Part shown: positions 27,691-35,933 of the stretch, piece by piece
Layout of the letters: each line of letters opens with the position of its first letter
How positions within the stretch are numbered: position 1 is the stretch's first letter
NCBI GenBank assembly: GCA_025056355.1
Contig: JANWWI010000016.1
Coordinates: 1-42,744 of the forward strand
Reading direction: 5' to 3'
Length of the DNA: 42,744 nt
Source of the DNA: Casimicrobiaceae bacterium
GTDB taxonomy: Bacteria; Pseudomonadota; Gammaproteobacteria; Burkholderiales; Casimicrobiaceae
Translations under genes and position numbers: made by a program
Notes under the pieces: model-generated
Database searches by the model: none
What the model was told of the DNA's origin: nothing
The model's input: the letters and a program-made list of their open reading frames with translations, nothing else

Positions 27691-28766
27691 GCGGTCCACT
27701 CCGTCTCTGCCAACAGCCAAAAGGAGGCAAGCCAATGGGTACTGACCGCTTCACCCGCCGTAACAGCCTCGGCGGCGGCATCGAGGGCTGCGCCCGCCGC
27801 CTCGCCGAAGCGACGCCAGCGGGGATCCTCCCCAGGCGTGAGCGATTGCATCAGACCCCGAAGCGCCCAGGCGCGCGAAAGATTGAGCCCATGCAGATGG
27901 GCAAGACGTGCATCGGCCTCTTGGGTTGGCACCTGTGTAATCGGACTCAGGAAGGCATGCTCCTGGGCCAGCTCGGGCAAAAAGGCATCGAACCACGGCA
28001 AAAACCTCTCGCGCGGCCAAAGCACGGACATGAGCAAGCTCTCGGTCAGCGCGGGCGAGAGAAAGTCCTCCCCCGAAGGCTCGAAGGCCAGACGGTAATC
28101 GCGATCGGCAGCGAAAAACCTTTCGGCGCATTCATCGATCCGTGCGCGAAACGCCTCATCGCCCACAGTCAAGGCGAACTGCCGCGTAAGCCACATGGCG
28201 AAGGCCGTATTGCCATGCGTTCCATGCCGTACCGGCAGCGCAAGCCGCGAAAAGTAGTCGAACAGCCCATCGGCCATGTAATCGGCAAGTGGCATGAGCG
28301 CACGTCGCCAATGGGCCGCCTGCGGATGGCTGCAGAGGCAAAGCTCGGCGTAGAGCTTGAGAAGCCAAGCCCAGCCGTAGGGGCGCTCCCAGTGGCGTGC
28401 ACCAGGCCGCGATGCGTAGGCAAGCTCTCGCGCGATCGGCTCGGGCTGAAAGGCTCGATTGAGCCGCGCCACGATCGCCGCCAGCTGCTCGTCGCACAGC
28501 GGCTCCCCCTGCCCCGCGCGGGCAAGATTCAAGATTCGCACGAGGCTCCAATGCATATGAACCGCCGAATGCCAGTCGAAACTGACGCCGAAGGTGGGGT
28601 GCAGGCGGCGCGGATCGAGATCGCAACAGTCGGCAGGATCGACCGCGAGGTGCGCAAGCTGAAACGGAAACGCACGCGCCAGATGGTCGAGTACCACGCG
28701 CGCAAGCGCCTCAAGGGTGGGGCCGCGGCGTACGGAGGGAGGGGCCAACGGGTTCGATGCCTGCAT
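27687..28766 (-). CDS. DUF2891 family protein
   Basis: 359 aa. Typical DUF2891 landmarks are present: [57 protein letters not shown], and [29 protein letters not shown]...[16 protein letters not shown]. The alternating His/Trp/Glu-rich helices suggest an alpha/alpha toroid, as in glycoside-processing enzymes, but no activity is established. Predicted cytosolic (no signal peptide). It heads the overlapping run DUF2891-rmuC-mtfA-EXO-LIG and is divergent from guaC. The ATG at 28764-28766 was chosen; an upstream extension into the guaC leader is not conserved. Confidence 0.85.
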   Translation of the reverse strand: MQASNPLAPPSVRRGPTLEALARVVLDHLARAFPFQLAHLAVDPADCCDLDPRRLHPTFGVSFDWHSAVHMHWSLVRILNLARAGQGEPLCDEQLAAIVARLNRAFQPEPIARELAYASRPGARHWERPYGWAWLLKLYAELCLCSHPQAAHWRRALMPLADYMADGLFDYFSRLALPVRHGTHGNTAFAMWLTRQFALTVGDEAFRARIDECAERFFAADRDYRLAFEPSGEDFLSPALTESLLMSVLWPRERFLPWFDAFLPELAQEHAFLSPITQVPTQEADARLAHLHGLNLSRAWALRGLMQSLTPGEDPRWRRFGEAAGAALDAAAEAVTAGEAVSTHWLASFWLLAETEWTA

Positions 28767-28803
28767 AGCGGCGAGTCTAGCGAGCCCCCAAACCCCACCG
28801 ACA

Positions 28804-28809
28804 TAGAAT
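28804..28809 (+). promoter_or_regulatory. candidate -10 element for guaC
   Basis: TAGAAT at 28804-28809 would set the transcript start near 28815-28816, at the foot of the first leader hairpin. No good -35 was found 16-18 bases upstream (GC-rich CGAGCC), so an activator or another start point is possible. Confidence 0.35.
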
Positions 28810-28814
28810 CGATT

Positions 28815-28855
28815 GCAACCTTGCGAGGGTTGCGCCATCCGCCCCTCGCTTTTTT
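28815..28855 (+). terminator. attenuator in the guaC leader: terminator with competing antiterminator
   Basis: GCGAGGG (28823-28829) pairs perfectly with CCCTCGC (28843-28849), and six Ts follow (28850-28855), 34 bases before the guaC ATG. Upstream, GCAACC (28815-28820) pairs with GGTTGC (28828-28833), a stem that uses bases needed by the terminator's 5' arm. The two structures are mutually exclusive. No plus-strand gene lies upstream to be terminated, so this is best read as transcription attenuation of guaC. Confidence 0.7.
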
Positions 28856-28889
28856 ATGTCGAATCGAAGGCCACCGTCGGAGTCGCCTC

Positions 28890-29951
28890 ATGCGGATCGA
28901 AGAAGAGCTCAAGCTGGACTTCAAGGATGTGCTGTTTCGACCGAAGCGCTCCACGCTCGGCTCCCGGGCCGAGGTGGAGCTCACGCGCCAGTTCCGGTTC
29001 CGACACTCCGGACGCACGAGCTTGAGCGTGCCGATCATCGCCTCGAACATGGACACGGTCGGCACCTTCGAGATGGCCGCGGCGCTCGCGCGTCATCAGC
29101 TGCACACAGCCCTGCACAAACACTACCCGGTGGAGGCCTATGTGCGTTTCTTTGCCGAGGAAAACCGCGCCGTGCACCGTTACGCCTTCTACTCGCTCGG
29201 CATCCTCGAGCCGGACCTTGAGAAGTTTCGCGCCGTTCGGCGTGCCACCGGTGAGGCGATCGAATGGGTCTGCATCGATGTGGCCAACGGCTACACCGAA
29301 ATCTTCATCGATTTCCTCAAGCGTTTTCGCGAGGAGTTTCCCACCCTCACCATCATGGCAGGCAACGTGGTGACGGCTGACATCACCGAGGCCCTCATCC
29401 TTGCGGGTGCAGATATCGTGAAGGTCGGCATCGGCCCGGGCAGCGTCTGCACCACACGCAAGATGACCGGCGTGGGCTATCCGCAACTCTCCGCCATCAT
29501 TGAATGCGCCGATGCCGCGCACGGTTTAGGGGGTCATATCTGCGGCGACGGCGGCTGCACGGTGCCGGGGGATGTGGCCAAGGCTTTCGGGGCAGGAGCC
29601 GATTTCGTCATGCTCGGGGGCATGCTGGCCGCCCACGATGAATCGGGCGCAGAGGTGGTCGAGCGCGATGGTCGGCGCTACCGCCGCTTCTACGGCATGT
29701 CGAGCGAGACGGCGATGAAAAAGTACGCCGGCGGGGTGGCTCCGTACCGCGCCTGCGAGGGCAAGGAGGTACTTCTGCCGGCGCGCGGGCCGGTCGAGCA
29801 CACCGTGCAGGAAATCCTCGGCGGTTTACGCTCCACATGTACCTACGTCGGCGCCCGCAAACTCAAAGACCTGCCGAAATGCACCACCTTCGTCCGCGTC
29901 ACACAACAATCGAATGAGGTGTACGGGTTTGCGGAAACGGACGGTTCGTGA
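28890..29951 (+). CDS. guaC: GMP reductase GuaC
   Basis: 353 aa. Reduces GMP to IMP with NADPH, returning guanine nucleotides to the IMP branch point. The catalytic Cys187 sits in [26 protein letters not shown], with [29 protein letters not shown] as the phosphate-binding region. It lacks the CBS insert of IMP dehydrogenase, and its length matches GuaC, so GMP reductase is preferred. The ATG at 28890 has GGAG seven bases upstream. The frame stays open far upstream, but that text is antisense to the DUF2891 gene and crosses the leader terminator. Confidence 0.92.
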   Translation: MRIEEELKLDFKDVLFRPKRSTLGSRAEVELTRQFRFRHSGRTSLSVPIIASNMDTVGTFEMAAALARHQLHTALHKHYPVEAYVRFFAEENRAVHRYAFYSLGILEPDLEKFRAVRRATGEAIEWVCIDVANGYTEIFIDFLKRFREEFPTLTIMAGNVVTADITEALILAGADIVKVGIGPGSVCTTRKMTGVGYPQLSAIIECADAAHGLGGHICGDGGCTVPGDVAKAFGAGADFVMLGGMLAAHDESGAEVVERDGRRYRRFYGMSSETAMKKYAGGVAPYRACEGKEVLLPARGPVEHTVQEILGGLRSTCTYVGARKLKDLPKCTTFVRVTQQSNEVYGFAETDGS

Positions 29952-30027
29952 CCATCCCCCGGACGAAGCAGGCAACCCGCAACGCCCGATTGACGAACCC
30001 TCGAGGCAAGACCACACTCACACCCCA

Positions 30028-30501
30028 GTGAAGAGCAACGCTCAAGTCATTGAAGTGACTGACCCCCATGCGCTTGCGCAGCGCATCGGGCAGATTCTTG
30101 GAACCTCCCCGTGGATCACGGTCACGCAGAAGCGCATCGACGAGTTTGCCGAAGCCACCGGCGACCGGCAGTGGATCCACATCGACCCTGAGCGCGCCGC
30201 ACGAGAGTCGCCCTTCGGCGCCACGATCGCCCATGGCTTTTTGACGCTCTCGCTCATCCCGTTCATGAAAGCGCAGACGATCGACTACGGACCGATCCGC
30301 ATGGCGATCAACTACGGCACGAACCGCGTGCGCTTCGTCACTCCGGTGCGGGCGGGCAGTCGTTTGCGCAGCGTGTTTCGCCTGCTTGCGGTCGAACCGG
30401 TCGCGGGCGGCCTCCAGACGGTGACCGAAGCGACCGTCGAAATCGAGGGCGAGACCAAACCGGCCTGTGTGGCCGAACTCATAACCCGACTTTATCTCTG
30501 A
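30028..30501 (+). CDS. MaoC family dehydratase / (R)-enoyl-CoA hydratase-like protein
   Basis: 157 aa hot-dog fold protein. The hydratase-2 motif is present as RIDEFAEATGDRQWIHIDPERAARESPFGATIAHGFLTLSLIP, with the catalytic Asp and His of family members in TGDRQWIHID. The C-terminal half (INYGTNRVRFVTPVRAGSRLR) is typical of single-domain MaoC/NodN-like proteins. Likely acts on acyl-CoA, for example supplying (R)-3-hydroxyacyl-CoA to PHA synthesis, but the substrate is inferred. The GTG at 30028 is the first start matching the family N-terminus. It lies 76 bases after guaC. Confidence 0.85.
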   Translation: MKSNAQVIEVTDPHALAQRIGQILGTSPWITVTQKRIDEFAEATGDRQWIHIDPERAARESPFGATIAHGFLTLSLIPFMKAQTIDYGPIRMAINYGTNRVRFVTPVRAGSRLRSVFRLLAVEPVAGGLQTVTEATVEIEGETKPACVAELITRLYL

Positions 30502-30515
30502 GCGCCCGGGCTGAC

Positions 30516-31274
30516 TCACTTGGGCGCCATCCGGATCGCCCCATCGAGGCGGATGGTCTCGCCGTTGAGCATGACGTTGTCGAAGATGTGGGCCACAAGC
30601 GCCGCAAACTCTTCCGGCCGGCCCAAGCGCGGCGGAAACGGCACCTGAGTGGCAAGGCTCGCCTGAACCTCCGCGGGCAGCCCGGCCATCATCGGCGTTT
30701 CGAAAATGCCCGGTGCGATCGTCATCACGCGGATCCCGAAGCGGGCCAGTTCGCGTGCGATCGGCAGGGTCATGCCGACCACGCCGGCCTTTGAGGCCGA
30801 ATACGCGGCCTGCCCAATCTGGCCGTCGAAGGCCGCCACCGAGGCCGTGTTGACGATCACGCCGCGCTCGCCCTCGGCATTGGGGGCAAGCGTGCTCATC
30901 ACCGCCGCACACTGATTGAGCAGGTTGTAGGTGCCGATCAAGTTGATCGCGATCGTGCGGGAAAACTTTGCAAGCCCACTGGGTCCTTCCCTGCCCACGA
31001 CGCGCTCGCCGGTGGCCACACCGGCGCAGTTGACCAGACCGCGCAGCTCGCCGAGTGCCTGCGCTTGCGCCACCACAGCCTTGGCCTCCTCCTCCGAGGT
31101 CACGTCACAGCGCACATAGCGCCCTCCGACCTCGGCCGCCACCGCAGTGCCTTCCGGCTCGCGAATGTCGGCCACAACCACCCGCGCCCCTTGGGCCGCC
31201 AGCTTGCGTACGGTGGCCGCCCCAAGCCCCGAGGCCCCACCGGTTACGACGACGACTTTGCCTTCGACATTCAT
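30516..31274 (-). CDS. short-chain dehydrogenase, 3-hydroxyacyl-CoA dehydrogenase type-2-like
   Basis: 252 aa classical SDR. Cofactor loop [11 protein letters not shown] (about 11-21), DIREPEG after strand 2 (Asp favouring NAD), NCAGVA (NNAG equivalent), Ser in [14 protein letters not shown] and the active-site Y-S-A-S-K. The text [37 protein letters not shown] closely follows the HSD10/3-hydroxyacyl-CoA dehydrogenase type 2 group, suggesting (S)-3-hydroxyacyl-CoA oxidation. It converges with the MaoC gene (14-base gap) and diverges from the YjgR-like gene. Confidence 0.88.
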   Translation of the reverse strand: MNVEGKVVVVTGGASGLGAATVRKLAAQGARVVVADIREPEGTAVAAEVGGRYVRCDVTSEEEAKAVVAQAQALGELRGLVNCAGVATGERVVGREGPSGLAKFSRTIAINLIGTYNLLNQCAAVMSTLAPNAEGERGVIVNTASVAAFDGQIGQAAYSASKAGVVGMTLPIARELARFGIRVMTIAPGIFETPMMAGLPAEVQASLATQVPFPPRLGRPEEFAALVAHIFDNVMLNGETIRLDGAIRMAPK

Positions 31275-31362
31275 GGACCAAACTCCAAGTCAAGCAGGAC
31301 GCAAATTATGAGCAATGCCCTCTGCAACAATTGCTTGAAACGCATCCAACGACGATAGCGCC

Positions 31363-32895
31363 ATGGCCGCTCCCTTTCTTGTTGCGCTAACCACGGACAG
31401 CCATCAAGACATTTGTCTCCTACCGAAGCTGGCCAATCGACATGGACTGATCACCGGGGCCACCGGGACGGGCAAAACCGTGAGCCTGCAGACCTTGGCC
31501 GAAGGGTTCTCCCGACTCGGCGTACCGGTCTTCATGGCCGACGTCAAAGGCGACCTGACCGGCATCTCCCAGCCGGGCGGCGGCAACAAACGGGTCGAGG
31601 AGCGCCTTGCCGCGCTCAAGATCACCGACTGGCAACCCGAGGGCTTTCCGGTCACGCTCTGGGACGTCTTCGGCGAGCAGGGTCATCCGATGCGCACGAC
31701 CGTCTCCGAAATGGGGCCGCTGCTGCTCGGCCGCATCCTCAACCTCAACGAGACCCAAGCGGGCGTTCTAACCGCTGTATTCAAGATCGCCGACGACAAC
31801 GGTTGGCTTTTGCTCGACCTGAAAGACCTGCGCGCGCTCTTGGCCCACGCGGGGGAGAACGCGAAGAGCTACCAGCTCAGGTACGGCAATATCTCGGGGG
31901 CCTCGATCGGTGCGATTCAGCGCGGCATCCTCACGCTCGAATCGCAAGGTGGCGAGAAGTTTTTCGGCGAGCCGGCGCTCGATCTGGCCGATCTGATGCA
32001 AACGGTCGACGGCAAGGGGGTCATCAACATCCTTGCCGCGGACAAACTGCTCGCCGCTCCTCGCATTTACGCCACGTTCTTGCTGTGGCTGCTCTCCGAG
32101 CTCTTCGAACGCTTGCCCGAAGTCGGTGACCCGGACAAGCCAAAGCTCATCTTCTTTTTCGACGAGGCGCACCTCCTCTTCAACGAGGCCCCGCCGGAGC
32201 TCCGTGAACGGATCGAGCAGGTGGTGCGGCTCATCCGCTCGAAAGGGGTTGGGGTCTACTTTGTCACGCAAAACCCGCTCGATGTGCCCGAGATCGTGCT
32301 CGGGCAACTCGGCAATCGCATTCAGCATGCCCTTCGCGCCTACACCCCGCGCGATGCTCAGGCGGTGCGCACCGCTGCGGCGACCTTCCGGCCGAATCCG
32401 AAGTTCTCGACCGAGCAGGTCATCACCGAGCTTGGCGTCGGTGAGGCGCTCATTTCATTCCTCGATGAGAAGGGGCGTCCGACCCCGGTGGAGCGCGCCT
32501 TTATCGTGCCGCCCCGTTCGCGCATCGGCCCGATCAGCGCCCAGGAGCGTGCCGCCTTGCTCGAAACCTCGCTTGTGGCGGGCGTCTACGACAAGCCGGT
32601 CGATCGAGAAAGCGCCTATGAACAACTCACCCGCAGTGTGGATGCCCGGATGCCCGAGGCGGAGGCCGAGAGTGCGCCTTCCACACAGAGCAACGAAGAA
32701 GGCGGCCTGCTCGGCAAGCTCGGAGGGCTGCTTGGCAGTTCCGAACCGGCGCGCGGTCCTCGAGGCGGTAGCCTCCGCACACGCGAAAGCGCCGCCGAAG
32801 CCTTCATGAAATCCGCCGCACGCGCCATTGGCTCTGAAGTCGGGCGCCGGGTCATCCGGGGGGTGCTCGGCTCGATCCTCGGCGGGCGACGGTAA
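31363..32895 (+). CDS. HerA/YjgR-type P-loop ATPase (DUF853)
   Basis: 510 aa. Walker A GATGTGKT (residues 32-39), ADVKGDLTGISQPG, NLNETQAGVLTAVFKIADDNGWLLLDLKDLRALL, Walker B LIFFFDEAHLLFNEAP and the sensor VYFVTQNPLDVPE match the YjgR/DUF853 branch of HerA-like ATPases. Its biological role is unknown. A Ser/Gly/Arg-rich linker (about 425-470) precedes a short conserved tail, SAARAIGSEVGRRVIRGVLGSILGGRR. It is monocistronic as far as can be seen, with no NurA nuclease beside it, so a HerA-NurA end-processing role is not supported. Confidence 0.88.
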   Translation: MAAPFLVALTTDSHQDICLLPKLANRHGLITGATGTGKTVSLQTLAEGFSRLGVPVFMADVKGDLTGISQPGGGNKRVEERLAALKITDWQPEGFPVTLWDVFGEQGHPMRTTVSEMGPLLLGRILNLNETQAGVLTAVFKIADDNGWLLLDLKDLRALLAHAGENAKSYQLRYGNISGASIGAIQRGILTLESQGGEKFFGEPALDLADLMQTVDGKGVINILAADKLLAAPRIYATFLLWLLSELFERLPEVGDPDKPKLIFFFDEAHLLFNEAPPELRERIEQVVRLIRSKGVGVYFVTQNPLDVPEIVLGQLGNRIQHALRAYTPRDAQAVRTAAATFRPNPKFSTEQVITELGVGEALISFLDEKGRPTPVERAFIVPPRSRIGPISAQERAALLETSLVAGVYDKPVDRESAYEQLTRSVDARMPEAEAESAPSTQSNEEGGLLGKLGGLLGSSEPARGPRGGSLRTRESAAEAFMKSAARAIGSEVGRRVIRGVLGSILGGRR

Positions 32896-33021
32896 GAGCG
32901 CCCCAAGGCCTTGGTCACCCTAAAAGCGGCTAGAGGGCAGAAAACTTAGCCAGGGCCGACCCGAATGGGGCTCGGAAGCAGGCGCAATCGCCCTCTCGAC
33001 CCGGCGGCCTGTTGCCCCGCG

Positions 33022-35721
33022 CTACGGCAGTGCGCAAAAGCGCACGCCTTCGTCCGTCCAACCGAGTCGGTCGACCATGTCGCGATGCTGCGCAAGCGAG
33101 GTCGAGAAGCGATGGTTACCGTCATCCACATACCGCGGTGGCCCTTTGAAAGCCCGATAGACTGGAATCGTTTGCGGCGGGCAGGTGCCGTCGCTTCGCA
33201 CGGGGAAGGCATAAGCTTCGATGCCTTCGAGAACGGGTTTGGCGCGAAGGGCCTGGTTTGTCGGATTGAGTTCGGCCAACAAGCGCTGCTCCTCCGCAAG
33301 CGCGGTGTAGAAATGGCTTCCCCGTAAACCGTTTCTTGCCACTTCGGGGAAGAAAAAGCGCTCGAAGGGTGAGGTCTGCTCGTTGCCCACCGCTTGCAGG
33401 CGGATTTCACTGCCAGTGCGGCGCCACTCGGGACGTGAGTCCAGCAAGCGCTTGTCTGCGTCGCGTCCGGTGAGGAAGTAGTAGTCAAAGCCTGCGTGGT
33501 AGTACTCGGTCAGCGTCACCACAGCGCGCTGCCCTAGGGGCAAGACGTCAAGGGCCACACTATTCGAAGTCACTGTGCAACTACTCGACAGCGCGTTTCT
33601 CACGTTGAGCGGTGCCCGCCCCGAAGCGGTCGACAAGCGCCGGTCGAGGGTCGCCACAAGCGTGCCCGAGTCGATGAAGCGCATCGGCGCCTGAATGCCC
33701 GCGACCCACACCTGCGAACTGGGCGTAAAGCCGCGGCCGCGGATGGTCACCTCTCTCGGTGTCGCCTCATCCCCGACCACCGAGGGGAAAACCTCCCGCA
33801 CCTCGAGCGGCTCGCTCGTGCTGTTGAACACGGCGGTGAATTCCGGCACATCGGTGCCTACGGTAATGTTGTGGCTAAGCGCGGTGCCCGAGAGCGTGCC
33901 TTGCCAGCCGGTGAACACGCCGACCCCGTTCGGCGTCAGCGTCACGGTCAGCGGCGTGCCCGTGGTCAACCATTCGGAGGTGTTAGACAGCGTGATCGTT
34001 CCGGCGCAGCTAGGGATGACTTGACGATAGGGCCTCACTTCGCGCCGCATGCGAATCGTGACCTCGCGCACGCCGGAAGTCGGCATGGTGACCACCGCAT
34101 TGGCCGGATCGTCGTAGCCCTCGTAGGCTTCGCGAATGTTGCGAATGGAAGCACCGATCAGTTGCGGAGAAGGCATCTCGATTCGCCACTGGCCGGGTGT
34201 CGTTCTGGCGAGCCGTGGAGCGAAGGTTGTTCCTGTCGTTCCCCCGGGCGGCGTGTTGCGAACCGTGACCCCTTCCTCCGCCCCCGGTCCGGCGACATGG
34301 ACGCGGATAGACGGTCCGCTTGCCGGGTGGAATCCCGCGCCGACCGTTTGTGTCGCAACCGTCGGCGTCAGCAACAGCGAGATCGAGCGATTGATTGCAG
34401 CTCCGCCAACATTGAATGCGCTGTTCCATGAAAAAAAGTGTTCAAAGCCAGGATTCGGCTCAGCGCTCAGGTCAAAATACGAGAACTGCGGGTAAAGGGT
34501 CGTCGTTCCGGGCCACGGCGCGACCCGTGGCGCAACTCGCGACGTACCTCCTGCCTGCGTTGCGGGGGTTGTCTGCACGTCGATCAAGCGCACGAAGTTT
34601 GCGGTAATCACCGTGTCGGCCGGTGCCGTGGCCGGAGCGCCAAGCGAACCATCGCCTGCGCGCACTTCCCAGGTGAGCTGACGCGACGGGTTGGAGGAAG
34701 GATCGTGACTCCAGCGCCCGAATGCGAAGGTAAAACCATCCTTCTGCTGAAAACCCGGCTCGACCCACAGCCGGTGCACGCTGCCGATCGGCCAGTCGAA
34801 CGTCGCTGGCGTGGTCACGGCAACCCCATCGACAATGACACGCAGCCCCGGCGGGTTGCTGGTCACCGTCGTTCGCGTGGGTGTCCCGCCGTAGAGACGC
34901 CGCAGGGTGTCGATGTCCGCCGGCGACAGGCCACTGCCACGCACGTCGATCCCCGCGGGCTTCGTTTCGAGCGTGATCCGATCGCGTCCCGATTTCGCAA
35001 ACGAGGTGCGGCTGTAGTGCATGATCGATGCATAGTCGTGCCCCCCGTAGGTACGAGTGCCGAAGATGGGCTGGTTATTGCTTCGGTAGGCCGGATCCAT
35101 GCTCGCTAAACGCAGGTCAACGAACGCGCCCGCCCGAGCATCCTGCTGCACATGCCACAGGCCCATGGCATGGCCCATCTCATGCACGAGGCCGCTCACG
35201 CTGCACTCGGGATCCCCGGTAATCTCCTGTCGACCGCCACGCCGACCAACAAAAGAGGCACACGCGCCTGAATTCGCTGCCGTCAGATTGAAGGCCACAT
35301 AGTCGTTCTCATTGGTTCTCGGAACCCAGCGCACCAGGCCCTCGAGAAGCCGATTGACCTCGGCGATGGCGTCGTTGATGTTCGTGCTGTTGCCCGCCTC
35401 GATGGTGTAGGGAATCTGCACCACGCCGCCGACGCGAATATTCCACAGGCGGCCCGCCGCATCGACCGAGAGCGCCTTTAGCGTCTCCGCCATCTGCGCC
35501 TGACCGCGCTCGAAGGCTTCACGCCAGGCGCGCACCTCGTCTTTGTGGCCGAGGATGATGTCGCCTTCGGTGACCGCGTAGTCACCAATTTCGACATATT
35601 CGACGATTTGCCCACGCCAGAAGGTTCGAAAACGCTCGCTCGCCTGGGCCGCGGTGGCGGCAACTCCTGCAAGCGCAACCGACACGAGCGCAATCAGGCG
35701 TACGTAACGCCGCCGGTGCAT
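33022..35721 (-). CDS. secreted astacin-family (M12A) zinc metalloprotease with C-terminal repeats
   Basis: 899 aa. A signal peptide (MHRRRYVRLIALVSVALAGVAATAAQA) and prodomain-like segment precede the catalytic domain. The zinc motif is HEMGHAMGLWH (180-190) and the Met-turn SIMHY (232-236), both diagnostic of astacins. Downstream lies a long beta-rich region (about 290-640) and an IPT/TIG-like domain (about 640-735, EVFPSVVGDEATPREVTIRGRGFTPSSQVWV). The C-terminal ~170 residues (YYHAGFDYYFLTGRDADK, GSHFYTALAEEQ, VYRAFKG, GNHRFSTSL) resemble DUF5648 repeats. No PEP-CTERM or type I signal was seen. The ATG at 35719-35721 gives the signal peptide. Confidence 0.88.
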   Translation of the reverse strand: MHRRRYVRLIALVSVALAGVAATAAQASERFRTFWRGQIVEYVEIGDYAVTEGDIILGHKDEVRAWREAFERGQAQMAETLKALSVDAAGRLWNIRVGGVVQIPYTIEAGNSTNINDAIAEVNRLLEGLVRWVPRTNENDYVAFNLTAANSGACASFVGRRGGRQEITGDPECSVSGLVHEMGHAMGLWHVQQDARAGAFVDLRLASMDPAYRSNNQPIFGTRTYGGHDYASIMHYSRTSFAKSGRDRITLETKPAGIDVRGSGLSPADIDTLRRLYGGTPTRTTVTSNPPGLRVIVDGVAVTTPATFDWPIGSVHRLWVEPGFQQKDGFTFAFGRWSHDPSSNPSRQLTWEVRAGDGSLGAPATAPADTVITANFVRLIDVQTTPATQAGGTSRVAPRVAPWPGTTTLYPQFSYFDLSAEPNPGFEHFFSWNSAFNVGGAAINRSISLLLTPTVATQTVGAGFHPASGPSIRVHVAGPGAEEGVTVRNTPPGGTTGTTFAPRLARTTPGQWRIEMPSPQLIGASIRNIREAYEGYDDPANAVVTMPTSGVREVTIRMRREVRPYRQVIPSCAGTITLSNTSEWLTTGTPLTVTLTPNGVGVFTGWQGTLSGTALSHNITVGTDVPEFTAVFNSTSEPLEVREVFPSVVGDEATPREVTIRGRGFTPSSQVWVAGIQAPMRFIDSGTLVATLDRRLSTASGRAPLNVRNALSSSCTVTSNSVALDVLPLGQRAVVTLTEYYHAGFDYYFLTGRDADKRLLDSRPEWRRTGSEIRLQAVGNEQTSPFERFFFPEVARNGLRGSHFYTALAEEQRLLAELNPTNQALRAKPVLEGIEAYAFPVRSDGTCPPQTIPVYRAFKGPPRYVDDGNHRFSTSLAQHRDMVDRLGWTDEGVRFCALP

Positions 35722-35761
35722 CTTCACAAAACCCCGTTCGCCTGGGCTTGACCAACCGCTG

Positions 35762-35794
35762 GCGGGCGCGTGCTCGATCCAAAGCACGCCCCGC
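35762..35794. repeat. 12-bp hairpin in the astacin leader
   Basis: GCGGG-C-GCGTGCT (35762-35774) pairs with AGCACGC-CCCGC (35783-35794): 12 base pairs with one bulged C and an 8-nt loop. It lies between the acyl-CoA dehydrogenase stop and the astacin start, inside the leader predicted from the promoter at 35849-35877. No T-tract follows, so it is a leader hairpin or a Rho-type 3' barrier rather than an intrinsic terminator. Confidence 0.5.
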
Positions 35795-35848
35795 TTGCCT
35801 TACTCGTCTTCAAAGAAGCGGCTTTCCTCGCCGCCACACGCGAAAACG

Positions 35849-35877
35849 AGTGTAGCTTTCGCACTTGCGATGGACAA
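35849..35877 (-). promoter_or_regulatory. candidate sigma-70 promoter for the astacin gene
   Basis: On the minus strand TTGTCC (35877-35872) and TACACT (35854-35849) are separated by 17 bases. The predicted start near 35842 gives a leader of about 120 nt. This is one of the better promoter matches in the window. Confidence 0.45.
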
Positions 35878-35933
35878 GCGCAGGCCTCAGACAGCGCACC
35901 GGGCAAGCAGGGCCGGGCCCTTGGCCGCAAGCG

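Noticed and set aside
27735-28889. In-frame open extension of guaC by 385 codons
   Set aside because: It lies antisense to the DUF2891 gene, crosses the leader terminator and U-tract, and lacks GMP reductase similarity; the family N-terminus begins at the ATG at 28890.
31363-32895. HerA-NurA type defence or end-resection system
   Set aside because: The ATPase belongs to the YjgR/DUF853 branch and stands alone; no NurA-like nuclease, SIR2 or DUF4297 partner is adjacent.
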